Source of the DNA: Solirubrobacterales bacterium
GTDB taxonomy: Bacteria; Actinomycetota; Thermoleophilia; Solirubrobacterales; Solirubrobacteraceae
Direction of reading: 5' to 3'
Length of the DNA stretch: 33,736 nucleotides
Assembly: GCA_025964065.1 (NCBI GenBank)
Contig: JAOPZO010000087.1
Span: 1-33,736 of the forward strand
This document shows, piece after piece, positions 14,037 to 20,976 of this stretch (the first letter of the stretch is position 1; the number at the start of each line of letters is the position of its first letter). Under the pieces are notes generated by a model. The model saw only the letters and a program-made list of their open reading frames with translations. It made no database searches and was not told where the DNA came from. The position numbers and the translations under genes were made by a program.

Positions 14037-16117
14037 CGGACGGCCTCCTCGGCCTGGGCGGGGGTCTTCATCGCTGCGTCGTCGGCGACGCCGCCGACGT
14101 GGATCACGAGGTTGCCGCGGGCGTCGACATCGACGCACATCCCGTCGGCGACCCAGGTCGTGGACCCGGCCTCCACGAGGATCACCGGACCGGCGAGCCG
14201 GGTCCCGGCGGCCAGCGCGTATCGGTCGTAGACCGGCACGGGGACCCGCGTGTCGCCGATGAGCACGTCGCGGTGCTCCACGGGCTCGACCTGCGTCGCG
14301 CCGCCGACGAACGCCGGCGGCTCCCAGTGGGGGAGGCGGCTGATGGCGCGCGCCCGGAGGGACACGAACTCGGGCCGCCCGGTGCGCAGGCGGATGGTGT
14401 AGACCGTCTCGTAGGCCTGTTCGAAGCGCTCGACCGCGTCGGCGAGCAGCGCTCCGTCGAGCGGCCCGGCCGGCAGCTCGATCTGGAGCTCGTGGATCTG
14501 GCCCTCGTAGCGCAGGTCGGCGTAGCGGGTCACCTCGATCCGCTCCTCGGCCTGGCCCTGGGCCGCCAGCTCGCCCGCGACCGCGGCCGAGAGCGCGTCG
14601 AGCAGGCGGTTGGCCTCGGCGAGGTCCACCTGCTCCGATCGTGCGAGGAACGCGACGCTGCGGTCCTGTTGAACGTCGGCCATCAGCGTGCCCATCGCGC
14701 AGGCGTTGCCCGGCGTGGTCGGGATCAGCACCCGGGGGATGTCGAGCATCTCGGCCACGGGGGCCGCGACCAGTCCGCCGGCCCCGCCGAAGGCCACGAG
14801 CGTGAGATCGCGTGGATCGATGCCCTTCCACACCGAGACGGAGCGGACCGCGTTGGCCATGTTCGCCTGGGCGATCTGGATCATGCCCTCGGTGACGCGG
14901 TCGGCGGACAGGCCGAGCGGCGCAGCGAGCTCCTGCTCGACCGCGGCATGGGCCGCCTCGGCGTCGAGGGCGAGCGCACCGCCGGCGAGGGCCCCGCCGA
15001 GCAGTCCCTTCACCAGCAGGGCGTCGGAGAGCGTCGGCTGCGTGCCCCCGCCCCCGTAGGAGACGGGCCCCGGGGTGGCGCCGGCCGACTGCGGGCCCAT
15101 CTTGAGCAGGCCGCCCTGGTCGATCCACCCGATCGAGCCGCCGCCGGCTCCGACCGAGGAGACGTCGACCATCGGGATCCGCGCGGGCAGGCCCCACTCC
15201 ACCTGCATCTGGACGTCGACGAACGGCTTGCCGTCGCGGATGAGCGCGACGTCCGTGCTCGTGCCGCCGACGTCGAAGGTGACGACGTCCCGCGCGCCCG
15301 CCTCGCTGGCCACCGCCGCCGCCGCGATGGCTCCGGCCGCCGGGCCCGAGGAGAGGGTCACGATCGGGCGCGCCGAGGCGCGCTCGGCCGGCACCATGCC
15401 ACCGCTCCCCTGCATCAGCAGCAGCCGGCCGTCGAAGCCCTCGGAGCGCAGCCGTGAGACCAGTTCGTCGATGTAGCGCACCATGATCGGCTTGATGTAG
15501 GCATCGATGACGACCGTGTTCGTCCGCTCGAACTCGCGGACCTCCGCGTTCACGTCGCTGGAGAGCGAGACGTGCAGCCCGGGAGCCACCTGCTCGATGA
15601 GCGCCTTGACCCTGATCTCGTGCACCGGATTGGCGTAGGCGTGCAGCAGGGACACGGCGATGGCCTCCGCGCCGGCCTCCAGGAGCGCCCGGATCTGCGT
15701 GCGGGCCTGCTCCTCGTCGAGGGCCGTCTCGACCGTGCCGTCCGCGAGGACCCGTTCGTGCAGCCCCAGGCGCCGGCGTCGCTGGACGTACGGTTTCGGC
15801 TTGCGCCACGACAGGTCGTAGCCCGACGCCCGATCGGTGCGCATGATCTCGATCACGTCGGTGAAGCCCTCGGTGGTCAGCAGGCCGGTCACCGCCCCGG
15901 CCCGCTCGATCAGCGCGTTCAGACCCGTCGTGGTCCCGTGCGCGAGCAGCGCGAAGGAGGCGGGATCCAGGTTCGCCGCGGCAACGCTGGCCAGGACGCC
16001 GCGCGCCTGGTTGTCAGCGGTGGTGGGGACCTTCGTCGACCAGGTCTCGCCCGATTGGTCGTCATAGGCGAAGAGGTCGGTGAAGGTGCCGCCGACGTCG
16101 ATTCCGACGTGTCGCAT
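14033..16117 (-). CDS. hyuA: Hydantoinase/oxoprolinase subunit A (HyuA)
   Basis: This 694-residue ASKHA-fold subunit phosphorylates the cyclic amide before ring opening. HVGIDVGGTFTDLFAYD lies at the N-terminus (phosphate 1 loop) and VVTFDVGGTSTDVALIRDGK in the middle. Other family segments are LLAHGTTTGLNALIERAGA, the GSGGMVPAERA and LSSGPAAGAIAAA region, SVGAGGGSIGWID and LTLVAFGGAGGLVAAPVAE. The ATG at 16117 has GGAG about 8 nt upstream; an in-frame TTG lies just before it. It begins 31 nt after the permease gene and overlaps HyuB. Gene order transporter, HyuA, HyuB, M20 suggests the imported compound is its substrate. N-methylhydantoin, other hydantoins and 5-oxoproline are candidates. 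Confidence 0.88.
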   Translation of the reverse strand: MRHVGIDVGGTFTDLFAYDDQSGETWSTKVPTTADNQARGVLASVAAANLDPASFALLAHGTTTGLNALIERAGAVTGLLTTEGFTDVIEIMRTDRASGYDLSWRKPKPYVQRRRRLGLHERVLADGTVETALDEEQARTQIRALLEAGAEAIAVSLLHAYANPVHEIRVKALIEQVAPGLHVSLSSDVNAEVREFERTNTVVIDAYIKPIMVRYIDELVSRLRSEGFDGRLLLMQGSGGMVPAERASARPIVTLSSGPAAGAIAAAAVASEAGARDVVTFDVGGTSTDVALIRDGKPFVDVQMQVEWGLPARIPMVDVSSVGAGGGSIGWIDQGGLLKMGPQSAGATPGPVSYGGGGTQPTLSDALLVKGLLGGALAGGALALDAEAAHAAVEQELAAPLGLSADRVTEGMIQIAQANMANAVRSVSVWKGIDPRDLTLVAFGGAGGLVAAPVAEMLDIPRVLIPTTPGNACAMGTLMADVQQDRSVAFLARSEQVDLAEANRLLDALSAAVAGELAAQGQAEERIEVTRYADLRYEGQIHELQIELPAGPLDGALLADAVERFEQAYETVYTIRLRTGRPEFVSLRARAISRLPHWEPPAFVGGATQVEPVEHRDVLIGDTRVPVPVYDRYALAAGTRLAGPVILVEAGSTTWVADGMCVDVDARGNLVIHVGGVADDAAMKTPAQAEEAVR

Positions 16118-16148
16118 CAATGGGCTCCGGGGGTGGGGGTCATGAGGG

Positions 16149-17225
16149 TCAAGAGGTGCTCGTGGGTCGGCGCAGCAGCGTGGCGAGGATGCTCCGAAGT
16201 CCGCGGCCGTCTGCTCGCAGCCGTTCGGCGATCGCGGTGAGCAGGACCGCCGTGATCAGCAGGCCGCCCTGCACGAGCTGCTGCTGGAAGGAGGAGACGT
16301 CGAGGAGCGTGAGCGCGTTCGTCACGAGGCCGAGCAGCATCACGCCGAGGAAGCTGCCGAACATGGAGCCCCGCCCGCCGCCGAGCGCCGCGCCGCCGAT
16401 CACGGCGGCGGCGATCGCCTGCAGCTCGAGGCCGCTGCCCGAGGAGGCGTCGCCGGCCCCCAGGTTGGAGAGCAGGACGACGCCCGCGGCGCCGACGGTC
16501 AACCCGCTCAGGGCGAACAGCGCGAGCTTGACCCGGCCGACGGGAATGCCCGCCAGGAACGCGGCCTGCTCGTTCGAGCCGACCGCGTAGGCGGAGCGAC
16601 CGAGTCGGGCGTAGCGCAGGATGACACCCCCGACCAGCAGCGCCAGGACGAACAGCCAGAAGCTCACCGGCACCCCGAGGACGTCGGCGGTGCTCAGCGA
16701 CTGCAGGTTGCTGCCCACCGAGACGGGGCGCTGGCCGGTCTGCAGCAGCGAGACGGCCTGCAGCACGCTCAGCAGCCCGAGCGTGAGGATGAACGGCTGC
16801 ACGCGGGTGACGACGACCACGAGGGCCACCGTCGCGGCGATCGCCACCGGCAACGCCAGCATGACGATCACGGCGACGGTGGTGCTCGTCCCGCCCGAGA
16901 TGAGCTTCGCGCCGACCACCGCGCTGAGCGCGGCCGCGGCCCCGATCGACAGGTCGAGCTGGCCCGCGGCGAGCAGCAGCGTGGTGCCGACCGTCAGCAG
17001 CCCGAGCACGGCCACGCTCTCGAGCAGCACCTGGACGTTGCGGGCGGTCAGGAAGAGCTCGCTCTCGGCGCTGGCGTAGGCGCCGAGCGCGAGGATCGCC
17101 GCGAGCAGCGGCAGGTAGGTTCGCGCGTTGTCCGAGTCGCGCCAGAGCCGGCGCAGGCCGGCAGCCGGCGCGCCGGCGTGACGACGACGGGCTGCGGGAG
17201 CGGACGCGCTGGCGGGCATGCTCAC
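16149..17225 (-). CDS. RbsC-type ABC transporter permease
   Basis: This 358-residue inner-membrane permease is of the ribose/monosaccharide importer type. After a basic cytoplasmic N-terminus there are about 8-10 membrane segments, with family landmarks LAAGQLDLSIGAAAALSAVV, VQPFILTLGLLSVLQ, YARLGRSAYAVGSNEQAAFL (the loop that contacts the ATPase) and AAAVIGGAALGGGRGSMFGS. The GTG start at 17225 overlaps the ATPase stop by 4 nt. A single permease is present, so it probably forms a homodimer. Members of this class carry pentoses but also nucleosides, autoinducers and other small polar molecules. Its link to hydantoinase genes makes a nitrogen ring compound more likely than a sugar. Confidence 0.85.
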   Translation of the reverse strand: MSMPASASAPAARRRHAGAPAAGLRRLWRDSDNARTYLPLLAAILALGAYASAESELFLTARNVQVLLESVAVLGLLTVGTTLLLAAGQLDLSIGAAAALSAVVGAKLISGGTSTTVAVIVMLALPVAIAATVALVVVVTRVQPFILTLGLLSVLQAVSLLQTGQRPVSVGSNLQSLSTADVLGVPVSFWLFVLALLVGGVILRYARLGRSAYAVGSNEQAAFLAGIPVGRVKLALFALSGLTVGAAGVVLLSNLGAGDASSGSGLELQAIAAAVIGGAALGGGRGSMFGSFLGVMLLGLVTNALTLLDVSSFQQQLVQGGLLITAVLLTAIAERLRADGRGLRSILATLLRRPTSTS

Positions 17226-18724
17226 GCCGCCTCCGCAAGGGGCTGTCCGCCCTGTTCGAGGGTCATGAGTCGCTCCTCGGTGATCGCGGTGCCGACAAGT
17301 TCCGCGGCGATGCGGCCGCGGCGCATGACCAGGGCCCGGTCGCCGAGCTGGCAGGCCTCCGCGAGATCCGAGGTGGCGAGGACCACAGCGCCGCCGTCGG
17401 CCGCGAAACGGCGGATCGCCCGGTGGAGCTCCTCGCGACTGCCGAGATCCACGCCGGTCGACGGCCCTTCGAGCACGAGCACCTCGGCGCCGGCTTCCAG
17501 CCAGCGGCCGAGCAGCACCTTCTGCTGGTTGCCCCCCGAGAGCCGCGAGATCGACTGGCGCCGGGCCGTCGTCCTCACGCCGAGGCCGGTGACCTGCCGC
17601 TCCGCGGCCGCCACGCGATCGCGCGGCCTGCTCACGTGCCTGCCCGAGGCGGCGAGGCGGCCGAGATCGACGTTGTCGGCGAGGTCGCGCTCAGCGAGGA
17701 TCGCCTCGCTTCCGCGGTCCTCGGGAAGGAAGCCGATCCCGCGGCGGACCGCGTCGGCCGGGCTGCGCACCGGTCCGCGACCCACGCGCACGACGCGGCC
17801 CCCGTCGAGCGGCAGGGCTCCGACCAGGACGCGGAGCAGCTCGGTGCGCCCGGAGCCGATGCCCCCGGTGACGACGAGGACCTCGCCGGCGCGGACGTCG
17901 AGCGAGATGCCGTCGAGCTCTCGTCCGCGGCGCAGATCGCGGGCTTCCAGGACCACCGGGCCGGCGGACGGGAGGGCACGCGGAACCGTCTCGTCGAGCG
18001 TCCGGCCGAGCAGCAGCGTGATGAGCTCGTTCAGATCCAGCGAGCGCGTCGGCCGCGTCGTGACGTGACGTCCGTCGCGCAGGACCGTGACCTCGTCGGC
18101 GAGCGCGAAGATCTCCTCCAGGTGATGGGAGACGTAGAGGAACGCCACGCCCTGCTGCTGCACCCTGCGGATCGCTTCGAAGAGGGCCCGCACCTCATCG
18201 GGGCCGAGGGCGGCCGTCGGCTCGTCCATGATCACCACCCGGGCGCGGGCCGACAACGCCCGAGCCACCTCCACGAGCTGCGTCTGGGCCACCGTCAACC
18301 CCCGCATCCGCGTGCGGGGGTCGAGCGTGTCGAGGCCGACCTGCGCCAGGGCCCGTGCCGCGTCCTCGAGCATCGCGCCGCGCCGCAGAAGACCCGCACG
18401 GGTCGGTACGCGCCCGAGGAGGACGTTCTCGGCGACGGTCAGGTCCGGGCAGACGTGGCGCTCCTGCGGCACGAGGAAGACGCCGCGCTCACGCGCCAGC
18501 CGCGGGGTGAGCGCCGCCAGCTCCTCGCCCCCGAGCGTGATCGTCCCACCCGTGGGCGGCACGAGCCCGGCGATGACCTTGATGAGGGTCGACTTGCCGG
18601 CCCCGTTGGCGCCGACGAGCGCGTGGATGGTCCCGGCGCGCAGCTCGAGGCCGACCCCGTCGAGGACGCGCACCGGGCCGTAGCGCTTGACGATCCCGCG
18701 CACGCTGAGGACGGGGCCGCTCAC
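17222..18724 (-). CDS. RbsA-type ABC transporter ATPase with two nucleotide-binding domains
   Basis: This 500-residue tandem ATPase has a first domain with Walker A GANGAGKST (38-46), the divergent signature LTVAQTQLVEVARAL and Walker B VVIMDEPTAAL. The second domain has GGIGSGRTEL, a Walker A without lysine as is usual in this family, and a normal signature LSGGNQQKVLLGRWL. Its Walker B region, however, reads VLVLEGPSTGVD: the Asp-Glu pair of LDEP is changed to Glu-Gly. The second site therefore probably lacks the catalytic glutamate and only the first hydrolyses ATP. The GTG start at 18724 lies 2 nt after the binding-protein stop. It powers the permease downstream. Confidence 0.86.
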   Translation of the reverse strand: MSGPVLSVRGIVKRYGPVRVLDGVGLELRAGTIHALVGANGAGKSTLIKVIAGLVPPTGGTITLGGEELAALTPRLARERGVFLVPQERHVCPDLTVAENVLLGRVPTRAGLLRRGAMLEDAARALAQVGLDTLDPRTRMRGLTVAQTQLVEVARALSARARVVIMDEPTAALGPDEVRALFEAIRRVQQQGVAFLYVSHHLEEIFALADEVTVLRDGRHVTTRPTRSLDLNELITLLLGRTLDETVPRALPSAGPVVLEARDLRRGRELDGISLDVRAGEVLVVTGGIGSGRTELLRVLVGALPLDGGRVVRVGRGPVRSPADAVRRGIGFLPEDRGSEAILAERDLADNVDLGRLAASGRHVSRPRDRVAAAERQVTGLGVRTTARRQSISRLSGGNQQKVLLGRWLEAGAEVLVLEGPSTGVDLGSREELHRAIRRFAADGGAVVLATSDLAEACQLGDRALVMRRGRIAAELVGTAITEERLMTLEQGGQPLAEAA

Positions 18725-18726
18725 GC

Positions 18727-19878
18727 TCAGGCCCCGAACGGGATGGCCTTGGTGTACTCGGCGTACCCGAAGGGCGGCAGGTCGTCGATGTTCTCGGCGG
18801 TCGCGACGACCTGCCGGGTGTTGTAGACGACAGGGTCCTTGGTCCCGGGGATCATCTCCCAGCCCTCGAGCCCGACGGTGTCGGCTCCCGGGTCCTCGTC
18901 GCGCTCGAGCTTGGCCCGCAGGACGTTCACCGACGCGACGCCCTGGTCGGCCGCCGAGAACCAGCGGTCACCGGCGAGGTAGACGCCGCCGGCCTTCTTC
19001 AGCCACGGCACCATCCGGTCGTTCCCGTCCGAGGTCAGGTGCAGGATGTCCTTGCGCCCCTGGCGCTCGAGCTCCTGGGCGATCGCCACGCCCATCTCGG
19101 CGGCGTAGTCGATGACGACCTTCGCGTCGGGGTGCGCGGACAGCATCGGCTTGAACGCCTTGAGGGCGCCGTCGGCGGTGTAGAAGCCCTGCTGGGAGGA
19201 CGCGACCTCGAGCCCCGGGTAGGCCTTCAGCGCCTGTTTGAAGCCCTGCTTGTAGCCCTCGGACAGGGGCTGCGCGTCGAGCCCCGTGACTTCGAGGATC
19301 TTCCCCTCGGTGATGCCCTTGGTCTTCGCGATGAACTCGACGCTCTGGCGGCCGTGGGTCTCGGACTCGATGGCGAACGCCGCGAGGTAGACCTCGTCCG
19401 CCTCGGCGTCGGTCGGGAACCACAGCTGGGAGATCACCGGGATGCCCTGCTCCTTGGCCTCGACCGCAGCCCGGGAGGCACCGTCGGCGCTCGCCGCGAG
19501 GATGATCAGCCCGTCCGGCTGGCGCGCGATCAGCTGCTTGATGTTGGCCGACTCCTTGCTCGCGTCGAACGCGGCCTCGGCTCCGATCAACTTGTAGGCG
19601 GTTCCCGCCAGCGCCTTCAGCACGCCTTCGGCCGTGTTCTGGTCGTAGGTGTTGAAGCCGTTCAGCGAGAGGGCGATCGTCTTCCCCTCGCCCGGCCTGC
19701 CGCCGGCGGCGGCCGGAGACGAGTCGGCGTCGTCGCCGCACGCGGCGAGGGCGCCGAGTGCCCCGAAGCTCGCCAGGGCCCCGGCCCCGGCGCGCAGGAT
19801 CTGGCGGCGCGAGAGCGGCTCCGTCACCCAGCTCATGGTCGAACAGTCCAGCTCCCAGATGTGGTCGCAATCAGGCAC
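18727..19878 (-). CDS. Tat-exported lipoprotein, sugar-type ABC substrate-binding protein
   Basis: This 383-residue binding protein is of the type I periplasmic family (Peripla_BP_4). The N-terminus carries a twin-arginine motif SRRQILRAG (R24, R25), a hydrophobic stretch and a lipobox LAAC with lipidated C47, so it should be exported folded and anchored outside the membrane. The mature part begins with GKTIALSLNGFNTYDQNTAE and contains IKQLIARQPDGLIILAAS and AAVEAKEQGIPVISQLWF, typical of the fold. The GTG at 19878 was chosen because GGAGG lies 9 nt upstream. An ATG at 19836 would give a more usual 14-residue-shorter signal but has no ribosome site. It is the first gene of the transport-hydantoinase operon and is divergent from the IclR regulator. 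The ligand is unknown. Confidence 0.85.
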   Translation of the reverse strand: MPDCDHIWELDCSTMSWVTEPLSRRQILRAGAGALASFGALGALAACGDDADSSPAAAGGRPGEGKTIALSLNGFNTYDQNTAEGVLKALAGTAYKLIGAEAAFDASKESANIKQLIARQPDGLIILAASADGASRAAVEAKEQGIPVISQLWFPTDAEADEVYLAAFAIESETHGRQSVEFIAKTKGITEGKILEVTGLDAQPLSEGYKQGFKQALKAYPGLEVASSQQGFYTADGALKAFKPMLSAHPDAKVVIDYAAEMGVAIAQELERQGRKDILHLTSDGNDRMVPWLKKAGGVYLAGDRWFSAADQGVASVNVLRAKLERDEDPGADTVGLEGWEMIPGTKDPVVYNTRQVVATAENIDDLPPFGYAEYTKAIPFGA

Positions 19879-19930
19879 GTGTTCCGTCCTCCAAGTTGTC
19901 ACCCGCGGCGCTTGCCGCAGCGTCCGGGCC

Positions 19931-19959
19931 ACGATGCGCCCGCGCCGGATCCAGGTCAA
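19931..19959 (-). promoter_or_regulatory. Possible promoter of the transporter-hydantoinase operon
   Basis: On the leftward strand TTGACC (19959-19954) is followed after 17 nt by CATCGT (19936-19931). The -35 match is good and the -10 match weak. The transcript would have a leader of about 50 nt containing GGAGG before the GTG at 19878. Proposed from spacing and position only. Confidence 0.3.
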
Positions 19960-19992
19960 GCCGGTGTTCGCTGAGCGGATGCGAAAGGCGAC

Positions 19993-20035
19993 TTCGGCCG
20001 AACTTTGCCGTTCGGTCCACACGGTTCGGACCACA
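19993..20035. promoter_or_regulatory. Repeat cluster, probable IclR-family operator
   Basis: TTCGGCCGAA (19993-20002) is a perfect palindrome. It is followed by two nearly identical 12-mers, GTTCGGTCCACA (20010-20021) and GTTCGGACCACA (20024-20035), with a 14-bp period. All share TTCGG. They lie between the divergent binding-protein gene and the IclR gene, 44-86 bp before the IclR start, where an autoregulated IclR operator is expected. Confidence 0.5.
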
Positions 20036-20078
20036 TGTCCTGCACGAGGCGACGGTCGACGCGCCACCCTCGTTCGGC

Positions 20079-20858
20079 ATGAGACCACCCCAAGACGAGG
20101 CTCCGTCCTATACCCGCCTGCAAGGGGTCGGAAGGACGTTCGACATCCTCGAAGCGCTCGCGGAGCAGCCGATGACCGCGACCGCACTGGCGACCCGACT
20201 CGAGATGAACTGGTCCACGCTCTACCGCAACCTGTCGAGCCTCGCCGAGCTCGGATACGTCGAGCGTCGGGGCGACCACTACGCCATCGGGATGCGGCTG
20301 TACGCCCTCGGGTCGGCCTTCCTGCCCGAGCTCGCGCTGAACAACGTCGCCCGTCCGCACCTCCACGCGGCCTCCACGGTGACGCGCTCGGTCGCGCAGC
20401 TCATCACGCGCGACGACCGACGCTCCGTCGTGCTCGCCGCCTGCGAAGCCTCCGCCGGCCACGTGCCCGAGACCTCGATCGGGAACAACTTCCCGCTTCA
20501 CTGCGGGTCCAAGGGCCACGTGCTCCTCACCTATGCGGATGAGGCCTTCGTCGATGAGTACCTCAGTCGACCGTTGGAGCGCCTGACCCCGGAGACGATC
20601 ACCGATCCGGGCCTGCTGCGGGATCGGCTCGCGCAGGTCCGCGCGCAGGGCTACGCGGTGACCGAACGCGACGTCCGGTCGTTCTCCTCCTCGGTGGCCG
20701 CTCCCGTGTTCGACCGCTCGGGAACGACCGTGGCCTCGGTCACGCTGGTCGTGCGGCCCGAGGACCTGCGCGTGCAGCGGCCGCGTCTGGTTCAGCTGGT
20801 GCGGCAGACGGCCACGGCGATCAGCCGGAGCCTGCGGTCCCAGATCAGCCCCGGTTGA
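20079..20858 (+). CDS. IclR-family transcriptional regulator
   Basis: This 259-residue regulator has a winged-helix HTH (residues 12-75: LQGVGRTFDILEALAE, ATALATRLEMNWSTLYRNLS, ELGYVERRGDHYAIG) and a C-terminal effector-binding domain with SVAQLITRDDRRSVVLAA, HCGSKGHVLLTYADE and YAVTERDVRSFSSSVAAPVF. Length and architecture are normal for IclR proteins, many of which control uptake and breakdown of aromatic or nitrogen compounds from a divergent operon. The ATG at 20079 gives the usual short N-terminal extension; the upstream open frame is not protein-like. Placed 200 bp from and divergent to the binding-protein gene, it most likely controls the transporter-hydantoinase operon through the repeats at 19993-20035. 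Confidence 0.88.
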   Translation: MRPPQDEAPSYTRLQGVGRTFDILEALAEQPMTATALATRLEMNWSTLYRNLSSLAELGYVERRGDHYAIGMRLYALGSAFLPELALNNVARPHLHAASTVTRSVAQLITRDDRRSVVLAACEASAGHVPETSIGNNFPLHCGSKGHVLLTYADEAFVDEYLSRPLERLTPETITDPGLLRDRLAQVRAQGYAVTERDVRSFSSSVAAPVFDRSGTTVASVTLVVRPEDLRVQRPRLVQLVRQTATAISRSLRSQISPG

Positions 20859-20976
20859 CGCACCGGAGCTCCCCCGGTTCGGTCGACGGCGCGATGCGGC
20901 ATGCCCCCGGACGAGCGCCGCGCCGATCGCGTCGAGACGCCCGCTCAGCGCCCACTCCCGGCCCCGGCCCCCCGGC

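Noticed and set aside
14033..16117. Calling HyuA/HyuB acetone carboxylase or 5-oxoprolinase
   Set aside because: The acetone carboxylase gamma subunit is missing, and 5-oxoprolinase is usually without an M20 and glx context. These remain possible but are less supported than hydantoinase.
11029..20858. Reading the importer as a ribose/xylose system
   Set aside because: The family is sugar-type, but no kinase, isomerase or other sugar gene is present and the genes are coupled to hydantoinase and M20 genes; the ligand is left open.
20859..20976. Terminator between the IclR and MMPL genes
   Set aside because: Only a 5-bp stem (ACCGG/CCGGT) around GGAGCTCC is seen, without a T-run; too weak to call.
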